Below the pieces are notes generated by a model that was given only the letters and a program-made list of their open reading frames with translations, made no database searches and was not told the origin of the DNA. A program made the position numbers and the translations under genes. Below, in pieces: positions 1 to 8,105 of a DNA stretch of 64,000 nucleotides. The DNA comes from an uncultured Bacteroidales bacterium. GTDB taxonomy: Bacteria; Bacteroidota; Bacteroidia; Bacteroidales; Paludibacteraceae. The DNA lies in the NCBI GenBank assembly GCA_934692905.1, contig CAKUUM010000002.1:25548-89547 (forward strand), in the 5' to 3' direction. Numbering within the stretch: position 1 is the first letter of the stretch; each line of letters begins with the position of its first letter.

Positions 1-680
1 AACATGACGCCGAGCATAGGGGCATCTGCCCATGCCACTCCATTAGACGATGCGCTAAGTGCCTTGTGGTTAGGCTGACAGGTGGCGGTGGTTGTGCTAC
101 TGAGTCCGCCTGCACCATAGGCGGAAAGCGCAAGGCTGCCACGCCAGCGGTCGTGCGATTCGAGGGAGGCAGGCTGCTCCTCCAACGGTATCTCGGGAAG
201 AGTTGCGGGAAGGTCTTTTTTCTCCGTCGGGCGGGGCGTGGAGGGCTCCGAGACGGGTGTGGTGGGGGGCTCTTGATGGCCTTCCGAGAGTGCGGGTTCG
301 TCGGGTTGTGGTTGAGGGAGAGGTGTGGCTTGCGCTATGTTCCGACGGGGTGAGGGTTGGGGAAGTATTTCCTCATATATGGGCATGGTTTGTTGTGTAT
401 ATTCCTGATTATCAGCGATAACCGTCTCTTGCTGTTCAGAGAGAGCCACTTGCGTGGGCGCAGTTGTCCGAGTGAGCCAGATGCCTGCTCCGCCGAGAGC
501 AACGACCAACAATGCCACGGCTGCCGCATAGCCGTGTCCACTCCACCACAGGAGGAAGGGGACGCGCCGTTTTTCCTTTTTGGGCATCTGCGATTCTATC
601 TGTTGCCACAAGCCGACGGGTTCGTACGTCTCAAAGTCCGACATGCGGTCGTGTATGTCGTTCAGCCAATTTTCTTTCAT
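1..680 (-). CDS. Membrane-anchored partner of an ECF sigma factor, partial
   Basis: The reading frame starts at 680 with an ATGA overlap onto the stop of the ECF sigma gene and stays open to the window edge, so the C-terminus is missing. The first ~47 residues are charged and probably cytoplasmic (MKENWLNDIHDRMSDFE...). One hydrophobic segment follows at about 48-68, then a Pro/Thr/Glu-rich linker, and then the start of a domain beginning RWRGSLALSAYG. In Bacteroidota this architecture is typical of proteins that follow ECF sigma genes and end in an outer-membrane-type beta-barrel domain. Translational coupling suggests it controls or responds to the sigma factor. I infer an anti-sigma-like role; no classical zinc anti-sigma motif is visible. 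Confidence 0.6.
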   Translation of the reverse strand, partial: MKENWLNDIHDRMSDFETYEPVGLWQQIESQMPKKEKRRVPFLLWWSGHGYAAAVALLVVALGGAGIWLTRTTAPTQVALSEQQETVIADNQEYTQQTMPIYEEILPQPSPRRNIAQATPLPQPQPDEPALSEGHQEPPTTPVSEPSTPRPTEKKDLPATLPEIPLEEQPASLESHDRWRGSLALSAYGAGGLSSTTTATCQPNHKALSASSNGVAWADAPMLGVM

Positions 681-1216
681 AAAACGTTGTTTGCGGGGTG
701 CTGTTTTATCCATTTAGCCAAGAGCGCCTTGGCGTGATGCAACTGCGAAGCCGAGGTACTCTCTGTGATATGCAAGAGGTCGGCTATCTCTTTGTGGCTC
801 TTGCCCTCGATGACGTACAAGTTGAAGACTGTGCGATAGCCGTCAGGAAGAGCGCGTATCAGTTTGTATATCAGTTCAGTAGGTATGTCTGTAGTGTCGG
901 GTTCGTCAGCGGGGATGTCCTCGACGGTGTCGATGTCCTGCCAGCAGATGTGGCTGTCGCGCAGCCATTTGAGTGCCTCGTTCACCACGATGCGCGTGAG
1001 CCACGCCCGAAGAGAGCCTTCGCCACGATAGACAAAAGTGGGGAAAGACGAGAAGATGCGGAGGAAACTGTCCTGCAGAATGTCGCGCACGTCCTCGTCG
1101 TTGGCGATGTAGCGGGCGCAGACGGCAGTGAGATGGCGCACGTATCGGGTATAGAGCAGGTGCGGTGCCGCAGCATCGCCACGTTGCAAACGCTTTACCA
1201 ACTCTTGTTCGTCCAT
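677..1216 (-). CDS. ECF-type sigma-70 family RNA polymerase sigma factor
   Basis: This 179-residue protein has the ECF layout. Region 2 lies at about residues 10-95 (LLYTRYVRHL, then DEDVRDILQDSFLRIF, the typical D-x-QD-FLR core-binding motif, and RAWLTRIVVNEALKWLR). Region 4 lies at about 120-172 (LPDGYRTVFNLYVIEGKSHKE followed by the helix-turn-helix IADLLHITESTSASQLHHAK). Length is normal for the family. It overlaps the downstream membrane protein by 4 bp, which suggests they work together. The target promoters cannot be read from this window. Confidence 0.93.
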   Translation of the reverse strand: MDEQELVKRLQRGDAAAPHLLYTRYVRHLTAVCARYIANDEDVRDILQDSFLRIFSSFPTFVYRGEGSLRAWLTRIVVNEALKWLRDSHICWQDIDTVEDIPADEPDTTDIPTELIYKLIRALPDGYRTVFNLYVIEGKSHKEIADLLHITESTSASQLHHAKALLAKWIKQHPANNVL

Positions 1217-1265
1217 CTGTATTGTCAGTCTGTCTTACCGACAAGTAGTCTAAAAGTTACTCTTT

Positions 1266-1346
1266 GACGATGCGGGACGCATCGTCTCCACACCCAATTA
1301 CCGCGGACGAGGCGTCCGCGTCCCCGGCAGGAGGTTGGTGCCAACC
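1266..1346. other. Cluster of three strong hairpins upstream of the ECF sigma gene
   Basis: Three inverted repeats occur within 81 bp: GACGATGCG/CGCATCGTC with a 3-nt loop (1266-1286), CGCGGAC/GTCCGCG (1302-1320) and GGTTGG/CCAACC (1333-1346). They sit between the sigma gene start and the NigD-like gene end. No T-tract follows any of them, so they are not obvious intrinsic terminators. They may be a repetitive extragenic palindrome. Confidence 0.6.
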
Positions 1347-1374
1347 CTTTGTAAGCGCCCGAGAAGAACAGCAA

Positions 1375-1443
1375 TATCTACCGTATATCTACCGTGTATG
1401 TACCGTATATCAACCGTAGTTGACAGCGCGGGGACAACGCGGG
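1375..1443. repeat. 11-bp tandem repeat array, locus 1
   Basis: Four 11-bp units run from 1375 to 1418: TATCTACCGTA, TATCTACCGTG, TATGTACCGTA, TATCAACCGTA. After 3 nt two more 11-bp units of a different sequence follow, GACAGCGCGGG (1422-1432) and GACAACGCGGG (1433-1443). The array lies directly downstream of the NigD-like gene stop. Other 11-bp arrays in the window have different sequences but the same period. Confidence 0.85.
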
Positions 1444-1457
1444 GGAAACATAAGGAA

Positions 1458-2210
1458 TTAGTCCACTCGAGAGGTCATTTCGGGGATGCTATTTATGAAA
1501 ACCGATCGACGTGAACTGGGGCGCAGGTCAAACTCGACGGATTTCTCACCGCTGAAAGACTGCCATTTGAGGGTCATTCTTGTGGGATTGACAGAGGGAC
1601 ACATGGCGTTGAGGTTGAAAGCGATGAGAGCATCACCCATGGTGCCGTGGACGTCGCCAAGAGCATCGTGGCGCAACTCCAACTCGTAAAGGTTGTCGGG
1701 GTTTGTACCCGCTAAGAGATTGATATTGTGCTTCTTACCCATTCCACCCCAGAGCGTGCGCACACGCAAGGTGAGGTAACCGTCCTCGGCAATCGTGACC
1801 CAGTCGCGCACAATCTCTATCGGGTCGGTGCCATAGAGGGAGTCGTTCTGCGCGCCCTTGGAAAGCACGGGATATTTGGTTCGGATGCTGTCTATCCAGT
1901 TGATATACACGTGGTTGGCGATGTCCGTTTCGGAGTAGTTGACGAGTGCGCGCACCTCCCTGCCGAAGGGTGAGCGCGTGATGTTGGTGGGGTAGAGCGT
2001 GGTGCTGTCGTCCAACTGGAGGATGAACAGGCTGTCGCCCTGCGTGCAGGCGGTGACGAGGGCGGTCGGGTAGTTGAGGTCGGGCTCGCGGGTGTTGCTG
2101 CACGCCGGCAGGAACAGGAGCAACAGGCTCAGGATGGTGATGCCCGCAAGCGCGTATGCCGCGTAGAAAAAGCGGGTTAGAGTCAGATTTTCATTCTTTT
2201 TCATACTCAT
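1458..2210 (-). CDS. NigD-like lipoprotein
   Basis: The 250-residue protein has a hydrophobic N-terminal segment (about 13-35, rich in Leu/Ala) ending in LLFLPACSN, a lipobox with the acylated Cys near residue 37. The mature part starts with a small beta-rich domain (YPTALVTACTQGDSLFILQLDD). It ends with a beta-sandwich containing MTLKWQSFSGEKSVEFDLRPSS, which resembles the C-terminal motif of NigD-like proteins of Bacteroides. The biochemical role of the family is unknown; NigD itself was named from a bacteriocin-linked operon. The start could also be Met3. It appears monocistronic, lying between a terminator at 2321-2357 and the 11-bp array. Confidence 0.75.
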   Translation of the reverse strand: MSMKKNENLTLTRFFYAAYALAGITILSLLLLFLPACSNTREPDLNYPTALVTACTQGDSLFILQLDDSTTLYPTNITRSPFGREVRALVNYSETDIANHVYINWIDSIRTKYPVLSKGAQNDSLYGTDPIEIVRDWVTIAEDGYLTLRVRTLWGGMGKKHNINLLAGTNPDNLYELELRHDALGDVHGTMGDALIAFNLNAMCPSVNPTRMTLKWQSFSGEKSVEFDLRPSSRRSVFINSIPEMTSRVD

Positions 2211-2320
2211 TGTCAGTTTGTTGGTTGAACATGATGATTAACTACCCTGTAAATCCACTTGTGTTCATAATCTTGCATGAGCGGTGCGATTTTTCGTGAT
2301 TTTTCGCAATTCGTGTATAT

Positions 2321-2357
2321 AAAAAAGGAGATTACCCTGCGGAAGGATAATCTCCTT
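2321..2357 (-). terminator. Intrinsic terminator of the DUF5606/Nif3/zinc-ribbon operon
   Basis: A perfect 10-bp inverted repeat, AAGGAGATTA (2325-2334) and TAATCTCCTT (2348-2357), is followed on the minus strand by a run of six T (plus-strand A-tract 2321-2326). It lies 19 bp after the stop of the zinc-ribbon gene. Confidence 0.85.
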
Positions 2358-2375
2358 AAATGGTTGGTTGTCAGG

Positions 2376-3128
2376 TTATTCCTCGCCCATTTCGGGGTCC
2401 ACCAAGATACGTCCGCAGAACTCGCAGACGATGATTTTCTTGCGCTGGCGGATGTCCAACTGACGCTGTGCGGGAATCTTGCTGTGGCAACCGCCGCAAC
2501 TGTCACGCTCGACCTTGACAACTGCCAAGCCGTTGTGCGCATTCTTGCGGATACGACGGAAAGCGGTCAGCAGACGCTCGTCGATGCCCTTCTCGAGTTC
2601 CGTGGCACGGAGCATGAGTTTTTCGGTCTGGTCCTTGGTCTCGCCGAGGATGGAGTCGAGTTCGTTGCGCTTCTGGTTGAGGTCCACGGTGCGGTCCTCG
2701 ATGTCGGAGATGGTCTTGGCTTTGTCCGCCTGACGCGCCTCTAAGTCAGCAGTGGCGGTGCGAATCTTCTTCTGCGACAACTCGATGTCAAGTTCCTGGT
2801 ACTCAATCTCTTTGGTGAGATTGTCGAACTCACGGTTGTTGCGTACGTTGTTCTGCTGTTCGCGGTAGCGCGCGATGGCAGCGTTGCAGTTCTCGATGCG
2901 CACGCGGTGGTCGGAGATAGCGGTCTCCAACTCCTTGATGTCGTTCTCGATGTTCGAGAGGCGGGTCTTGAGTCCCTCGACCTCGTCGCTCATGTCCTTG
3001 ACCTCCTGCGGCAACTCGCCCGCGAGGATACGCAACTCGTCGATTTTGGTGTCGACCTCTTGCAACTCGTAGAGCGCACGCAGTTTGTCCTCTACGGTCA
3101 ACTCTTTTTCTACTTTCTCTTTTGCCAT
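2376..3128 (-). CDS. Coiled-coil protein with C-terminal C4 zinc ribbon (zf-RING_7/DUF164 family)
   Basis: The 250-residue protein is mostly alpha-helical coiled coil from about residue 15 to 195 (heptad-rich runs such as LKTRLSNIENDIKELETAI). It ends in a zinc ribbon with two Cys pairs, CGGCHSK near residue 211 and CEFC near 236. This is the architecture of the DUF164 zinc-ribbon family, which in many bacteria is encoded beside Nif3-like proteins, as here. A nucleic-acid or ribosome-related role has been suggested for relatives. It is the last gene of the operon; the gap to the Nif3-like gene is 32 bp. Confidence 0.9.
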   Translation of the reverse strand: MAKEKVEKELTVEDKLRALYELQEVDTKIDELRILAGELPQEVKDMSDEVEGLKTRLSNIENDIKELETAISDHRVRIENCNAAIARYREQQNNVRNNREFDNLTKEIEYQELDIELSQKKIRTATADLEARQADKAKTISDIEDRTVDLNQKRNELDSILGETKDQTEKLMLRATELEKGIDERLLTAFRRIRKNAHNGLAVVKVERDSCGGCHSKIPAQRQLDIRQRKKIIVCEFCGRILVDPEMGEE

Positions 3129-3160
3129 ATTCGTTTTGTTTTAGTTTAATCTTGTGATTG

Positions 3161-3961
3161 TCAGCGTGGTATGCTGTCGTTTGCGAAGTACAGGACGGGG
3201 CTGTGGTCGGTTGCGGCGACCTCCACTCTTATATAAGGTGTGAGCAGTTCGCGGAAGATGTCGCGGGTGAACTGCTCGCTCACCCAGTGGTCGAGGTCGA
3301 TGATGCCGATGCGCCCGACGGCACTCTGCATCTCGTGGTACTTGAAGTCGGCGGAGATGTACACATCCGCCCCCTGTGCGATGGCGGTTTCCATAAATTC
3401 CGCCCCTGCTCCGCCGCATAAGGCGATGGTCTGCACCTCGGTTTTTAGGGGAGCTATGCAGCGTATGCCCGAGTGCTCTGTGAGGAAGGCATTATGCACA
3501 AGACGCACAAAATCAGCCCATTGCATTGGCGTTGGCAGGTTGCCAATCACGCCCAAGCCCACCTCTTCGTGCCCCTGTTGTGGGGAGAGGATGCGGTATT
3601 CCGAAATGCCGATGCGCTCTGCCATGCGCCCGCTGACACCATGGAGATAACTGTCCATGGATGTATGCGCGGAATAGATGGCTATGCCGTGGCGGATAGC
3701 CTGCTCCACGCACCGCTCCTGCGGCGTGCTGCCCGTGAGGTGCTTCAATCCGCGGAAGAGCAACGGGTGGTGGGATACAATGAGGTCGCAATGCTTAGCA
3801 ATAGCCTCACTGACAATAGATTCCGTAACATCTACCGTCAACAATGCCGCCTTTACTTCCGCACTGCGTTCACCCACCTGCAGTCCCGAATTATCCCAAG
3901 CCTCCTGGTAACTCAAGGGAGCAACAGATTCTATGCTATTGATGATTTCCTGAAGAATCAA
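3161..3961 (-). CDS. Nif3-like dinuclear metal centre protein, short form
   Basis: The family binds two metal ions in a toroidal hexamer and is annotated as GTP cyclohydrolase 1 type 2 / NIF3, with an uncertain physiological substrate. Visible hallmarks are WDNSGLQVG near residue 21, the metal-binding SHHPLLF near 63, SAHTSMD near 96, and the C-terminal SADFKYHEM...GIIDLDHWVSE segment that supplies the second metal site. At 266 residues it lacks the ~100-residue PII-like insertion of many Bacteroidota homologues. It overlaps the DUF5606 gene by 4 bp (ATGA). Confidence 0.93.
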   Translation of the reverse strand: MILQEIINSIESVAPLSYQEAWDNSGLQVGERSAEVKAALLTVDVTESIVSEAIAKHCDLIVSHHPLLFRGLKHLTGSTPQERCVEQAIRHGIAIYSAHTSMDSYLHGVSGRMAERIGISEYRILSPQQGHEEVGLGVIGNLPTPMQWADFVRLVHNAFLTEHSGIRCIAPLKTEVQTIALCGGAGAEFMETAIAQGADVYISADFKYHEMQSAVGRIGIIDLDHWVSEQFTRDIFRELLTPYIRVEVAATDHSPVLYFANDSIPR

Positions 3962-4491
3962 CCTTTTTTGGCACCAACGCCCGTTTTTACGGACGCTACT
4001 GCGGATTTCTGCGTTTTCACCTGTGCCTTCGGCGCGGGTTTCTTCACATCTTGCTTCTTGTCCTCAACGGTAGCAGCCTCCTCTTCGCCCTCGTCCTCTT
4101 TGGTGGTGAAGTCGGTGATGCCGGCGTTGATGAGGATGTTGTACCATTGCACCAACTTGCGGATGTCGGTGGGATATACGCGGTCGCGGTCGAAGTCAGG
4201 CAACACCTCGGCGAAATAGGCGCGCATAGCGTCGTTGTCCGCCTTCTTGGGGTCGATGGATGCAACCTTCAAGCCCTCTTTCTCGCCCACTTTGGTCAGC
4301 ACTTCGCCGAGGGCGATGTCGTCGCCCGTGGTGAACATCGACACCTCTGCCAGCGACACAATCTTGTCGCGCGCATAGGTAGGCATGCGTTTGCCGTCAA
4401 TGAGCGACTCCACAATCAGCATGTTGTTGCCGCGACTTACCAACTTGTATAACCCAGGTTTGCCCGTGATGGATAGGATATTCTTAAGCAT
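3958..4491 (-). CDS. DUF5606 domain protein
   Basis: The N-terminal ~140 residues match the DUF5606 pattern (MLKNILSITGKPGLYKLV, then a metal- or cofactor-free alpha/beta stretch with LAEVSMFTT and a helical part ending YNILINAGITDF). The last ~40 residues are a Lys/Ala/Glu-rich, probably disordered tail. Function is unknown. I chose the Met at 4491 because family members begin MLKNILS; an in-frame Met two codons upstream (4497) is possible. It is the first gene of the operon and is preceded by a good promoter. Confidence 0.85.
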   Translation of the reverse strand: MLKNILSITGKPGLYKLVSRGNNMLIVESLIDGKRMPTYARDKIVSLAEVSMFTTGDDIALGEVLTKVGEKEGLKVASIDPKKADNDAMRAYFAEVLPDFDRDRVYPTDIRKLVQWYNILINAGITDFTTKEDEGEEEAATVEDKKQDVKKPAPKAQVKTQKSAVASVKTGVGAKKG

Positions 4492-4520
4492 ATTCAACTC
4501 AGTTTATCTATTTTCGGCGG

Positions 4521-4551
4521 CAAAAGTACTACATTTTTTGCATATTTACAA
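4521..4551 (-). promoter_or_regulatory. Bacteroidota-type promoter for DUF5606 operon
   Basis: On the minus strand TACTTTTG (4521-4528) fits the TANNTTTG -7 element and TTG (4549-4551) the -33 element, with exactly 20 nt between. Transcription would begin about 20-25 nt before the Met codon at 4491. Confidence 0.8.
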
Positions 4552-4654
4552 GTTCCCCACCCTTTTTGCTCATTTTTTGCAGCAGATGCGCCGCTTTTCA
4601 ACAGTTTTTCGGAGGTGCATTTTTTGTGATTTTGCACAATTTACAGAACGTAAG

Positions 4655-4685
4655 TTGCATTATCAGAAAAAATGTTGTATCTTTG
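4655..4685 (+). promoter_or_regulatory. Promoter for the GH57-like gene
   Basis: TTG (4655-4657), 20 nt, TATCTTTG (4678-4685). This places the transcription start downstream of the upstream in-frame Met at 4672, so translation must begin later, at 4750. Confidence 0.8.
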
Positions 4686-4749
4686 CAAGTTAAAATGCAG
4701 GAATGGGCATTTTACAAAAATCGACAATAACCAACAAAACCCAAAAGAT

Positions 4750-6045
4750 ATGAAGAGTATTTGTTTTTGCTTTCAGATGCATGCGCCGTATCGGATAAAG
4801 AGGTATCGCTTCTTTGAGATAGGGCAAGACCATTATTACTATGACGACATGCAGACAGAAGAGGAAATCACGAACCTTGTGAACACTTCGTATATGCCTC
4901 TGTGTCAGACACTTGCCGAGATGATACGGTTGTCGAAAGGGAAGTTCCATTGTGCCATATCCGTGTCGGGGACGCTGCTGGAAATGCTGGAACAGTTCGC
5001 GCCCGAGATGATGGACAAACTCAAGGAACTGGCGGCAACAGGCTGCGTGGAGTTCGTGGCAACGCCCTACGCCTATTCGCTGGCAGAAGTCTATAGCGAG
5101 ACGGAGGCTGCGGAGCAGTTGCAACGGCAACAGGCGATGGTGAAAGAGTTGTTCGGGCTGCAGTCGAATGTGGTGTTCGGGACGGAGTTGCTGTACTCGG
5201 ACGAGATTGCGATTTGGCTGCAAAAGCAAGGTTACAAGGCCGTTATGACGGAAGGCGCAAAGCATGTGCTGAGTTGGAAGAGCCCGAACTACGTGTACAG
5301 CAGTTCGTCGGCCCCGAAGTTGAAAGTGCTGCTGCGGAATGCGAACCTGAGCGACGAGTTGGCGTTCCACTTCTCGGACCCCGCATGGAGCAACTACCCG
5401 ATGGACGCGGAGAAATACGCAAGCCAGTTGGCGGCTATCCCCGAGGAGGAGCAGGTGATAAACATCTGGGTGGGCGCGGAGACGTTTGGCGTGCGCCAGA
5501 ATGCCGGTACGGGGATATTTGACTTCCTGAAAGCGTTGCCGTACTTTGCGTTGGAACGCGGGATAGGCTTCCTGACGCCGACCGAGGTGGTGAAGAAAGT
5601 GAGTGCGACGGACAGCGTGGTGGTGCCGTATCCGATGACGTGGGCGGGCGAGGCGAAAGACCTGAGCACGTACAACGGCAACGACCTGCAACAGGAGGCG
5701 ATAAAGAAACTATATGCTGTGGCAGAACGTGTGCACCTATGCCAAGACAAGCAGTTGAAGCGCGACTGGCTGATGCTGCAAGATGTTAATTATCTGCACT
5801 TTATGAACCATATCGACCAAGGTGCAACGCACTTCGAGTCGGCATACGACGCTTTTATCAACTACATGAACGTGCTGGCGGACTTCCTGCAGCGCGTGGA
5901 CGAGCAATACCCGACAACGGTGGAGAATGAGGAGTTGAACGAGTTGCTGAAGACCATCAACAACCAGGAGAAAGAGATTGCGTCGTTAGAGAAGCAGATA
6001 CGTGACCTTAAGAAACGCGCGCGCGAGGAGAAGAAGAAAAAGTGA
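4750..6045 (+). CDS. Glycoside hydrolase family 57-like protein with altered active-site motifs
   Basis: The 431-residue product has the GH57 (alpha-amylase/4-alpha-glucanotransferase) beta/alpha fold: QMHAPYRIKRY near residue 9 (motif 1), VVFGTELLYSDE near 141 with the presumed nucleophile Glu146, and AETFG near 243 followed by TGIFDFLKALP. The last ~45 residues are a charged coiled coil. Compared with the usual Bacteroides pattern as I recall it, motif 4 (expected M-D-Y-E-T-F-G) reads V-G-A-E-T-F-G, so the acid/base Asp is missing. Motif 2 (expected ETYAHSL) reads TPYAYSL. It may be inactive or have a changed function. Start 4750 fits the promoter. Its stop overlaps the next start (GTGA). 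Confidence 0.85.
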   Translation: MKSICFCFQMHAPYRIKRYRFFEIGQDHYYYDDMQTEEEITNLVNTSYMPLCQTLAEMIRLSKGKFHCAISVSGTLLEMLEQFAPEMMDKLKELAATGCVEFVATPYAYSLAEVYSETEAAEQLQRQQAMVKELFGLQSNVVFGTELLYSDEIAIWLQKQGYKAVMTEGAKHVLSWKSPNYVYSSSSAPKLKVLLRNANLSDELAFHFSDPAWSNYPMDAEKYASQLAAIPEEEQVINIWVGAETFGVRQNAGTGIFDFLKALPYFALERGIGFLTPTEVVKKVSATDSVVVPYPMTWAGEAKDLSTYNGNDLQQEAIKKLYAVAERVHLCQDKQLKRDWLMLQDVNYLHFMNHIDQGATHFESAYDAFINYMNVLADFLQRVDEQYPTTVENEELNELLKTINNQEKEIASLEKQIRDLKKRAREEKKKK

Positions 6046-8087
6046 GGCGCGGGGCGTGGGACATAGTGCGTAGATTGGCGGCTGTTGCGGCGGTGGCAAT
6101 ATGCGGCGCGGCAGGTCTGTGGGCAAAAGACAAGTCCGTGCAGACGGTGATGCGTGCGTGGCAGTTGGACCTGTGGACGGGGATTGCCGACACGCTGGAG
6201 CGGGTGGATTCGTCGTACCTGCACATGCCGATGCGCGATGTGCTGAACGACTACTCCATCTCCAACACGACGAACTCGAACATCGTCTCGCCCGTGCAGT
6301 CGCGGGTGTTCTTCGATAGGCAACGGCGTGCGGATTTCATCTTCGCGGACGCCTATACGCCGTATATCATCGCGCCGCAGAATGTGCGGTTCTACCACAC
6401 GACGACCCCGTATTCGACCATTGCGTACAAGAAGGGCTTTGTTACGAACCTTGACCAGAATGACTTGAGTTTCTCGTTCACGGGCAACATCAACCGGCGC
6501 ACGAACCTGGGCATGACGGTGGACTATCTGAACTCGTATGGGCGATTTGCGTCGCAGGAAGGGAAGACCGTATATGGCTCAGTGTTTGGCAGTTACAACG
6601 GCGACCACTACTCGCTGCAGGCGGCATTCACATGGAACAAACTGAGCAACTTTGAGAACGGCGGACTGCTGAACGCGGAGGATTTGCAGGGTAGCCTGAG
6701 TCCAGAGGATATGCCCGTGAAGATGCAGGGCATGTCTGGCTTCCGGTACCTGTCGGGGTACCTCAACCACTACTACAGCATTTGCGTGGAGCGCGAGAGG
6801 ACGGTGCACTACCGCGAGCGCGACGAGGAGGGGAAATGGCAAAAGAAAGACTCGGTGAAGATTGAGTATGTGCCGGTTACGACATTCCGGCATATATTCG
6901 AGGTTACGGATGCCACCAAACGCTACGTGGAGCAGAGCGCGAGTTCGGGCATCACGGCGGGGGTATTCCCGACGACGTTGTACCGCAATCCGACCTCCAC
7001 ACGCGACACGGCGGCGTGTCTGACGATAAAAAACACGCTGGCGGTGACATTTGAAGAGGAGTTTAACACGCTGCTGAAGTTCGGGGCGATGGTGTATGCC
7101 ATGAACGAGTGTCAGCGGCATGTGTCGGCCATAGGGCAGTCGGAGCGGATAATCGACCTTGAGGAGCCGTTCAACAACCCGATAGGTGCGGTGCTGACCA
7201 CGCCCGTGCACCTGATGCCCGACACGCTGTTCGGGGAGAAATGGACCAACAACACCTACGTGGGCGGCGCGCTGTACAAACACCAGGGCAAGTACGTGCA
7301 CTACGGGTTCGACGGGAATGTGTGTCTGCTGGGTTATAAGTTGGGCGAGTTTCAGGTGAACGGACATTTGGACGCGGGTTTCCGGCTCGGCAGGGACTCG
7401 ATGACCGTCACGGCGAAGGCGTACGTGAAGAACGAGACGCCCGATTTCTACCTGCAATACTACCGCAGCAACCACTATGCATGGGACAACGATTTCCAGA
7501 AGACTTACCGGTTCTACGTGGGCGGGCAGGTGGCGTATCCGACCAAGTGGGTGACAACGCGTCTGGGGGTGGACTTTGAGAACCTGACGCGCTACATCTA
7601 CTGGAGCGACAACGGCATGCCGCAACAGATGGACGGAAACATTCAGGTGCTGGCGGCGAACCTGCAACTGAACCTGACGACCCCGTGGGTGAACTGGGAC
7701 AATACGGCGGTGTACCAACATTCGTCGTCGGCTAATCTGCCGCTGCCTACGGTGACGCTATACAGCAACCTCTACTACCACGGCACGTGGTTCCGCGCCA
7801 TGGACGCGCAGATAGGCGTGGACCTGCGGTACTTCACGCGCTACTATGCGCCGCTGCTCAACCCCGCGTTGGGGCAGTTCTGCACGCAGAGCAAGGCGCA
7901 GGTGGGCAACTATCCCGTGATGAACGTGTATGCCAACTTCTACGTAAGGGCGATACGGTTGAAATTCTTCGCTCAGTATCAGCACTTTAACGCCTCGTTT
8001 ATGGGCAAGCAATACTTCGGAATGCCTGACTATCCGCTGGCACCGGACATGTTCCGCGCAGGGTTGGCATGGCATTTCTATAAATAA
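6042..8087 (+). CDS. Putative porin (outer-membrane beta-barrel)
   Basis: The 681-residue protein starts at a GTG overlapping the upstream TGA by 4 bp. A signal peptide covers about residues 1-28 (basic start, then AAVAAVAICGAAGLWA). The rest is rich in alternating aromatic/polar beta strands and contains the putative-porin family pattern IIAPQNVRFYHTTTPYSTIAY near residue 103 and the following NRRTNLGMTVDYLNSYGRF. It ends in aromatic-rich strands with a terminal Phe-Tyr-Lys, as expected for barrels. It is translationally coupled to the GH57-like gene, although the two products should lie in different compartments. Substrate unknown. Confidence 0.85.
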   Translation: MRRGAWDIVRRLAAVAAVAICGAAGLWAKDKSVQTVMRAWQLDLWTGIADTLERVDSSYLHMPMRDVLNDYSISNTTNSNIVSPVQSRVFFDRQRRADFIFADAYTPYIIAPQNVRFYHTTTPYSTIAYKKGFVTNLDQNDLSFSFTGNINRRTNLGMTVDYLNSYGRFASQEGKTVYGSVFGSYNGDHYSLQAAFTWNKLSNFENGGLLNAEDLQGSLSPEDMPVKMQGMSGFRYLSGYLNHYYSICVERERTVHYRERDEEGKWQKKDSVKIEYVPVTTFRHIFEVTDATKRYVEQSASSGITAGVFPTTLYRNPTSTRDTAACLTIKNTLAVTFEEEFNTLLKFGAMVYAMNECQRHVSAIGQSERIIDLEEPFNNPIGAVLTTPVHLMPDTLFGEKWTNNTYVGGALYKHQGKYVHYGFDGNVCLLGYKLGEFQVNGHLDAGFRLGRDSMTVTAKAYVKNETPDFYLQYYRSNHYAWDNDFQKTYRFYVGGQVAYPTKWVTTRLGVDFENLTRYIYWSDNGMPQQMDGNIQVLAANLQLNLTTPWVNWDNTAVYQHSSSANLPLPTVTLYSNLYYHGTWFRAMDAQIGVDLRYFTRYYAPLLNPALGQFCTQSKAQVGNYPVMNVYANFYVRAIRLKFFAQYQHFNASFMGKQYFGMPDYPLAPDMFRAGLAWHFYK

Positions 8088-8105
8088 TATATATATAAGG
8101 TATAG

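Noticed and set aside
4690..5691. Minus-strand frame of 333 codons
   Set aside because: Antisense to the GH57-like gene, rich in His/Arg/Gln as expected from a shadow frame.
6579..7721. Minus-strand frame of 380 codons
   Set aside because: Antisense to the putative porin with no signal peptide, motif or promoter.
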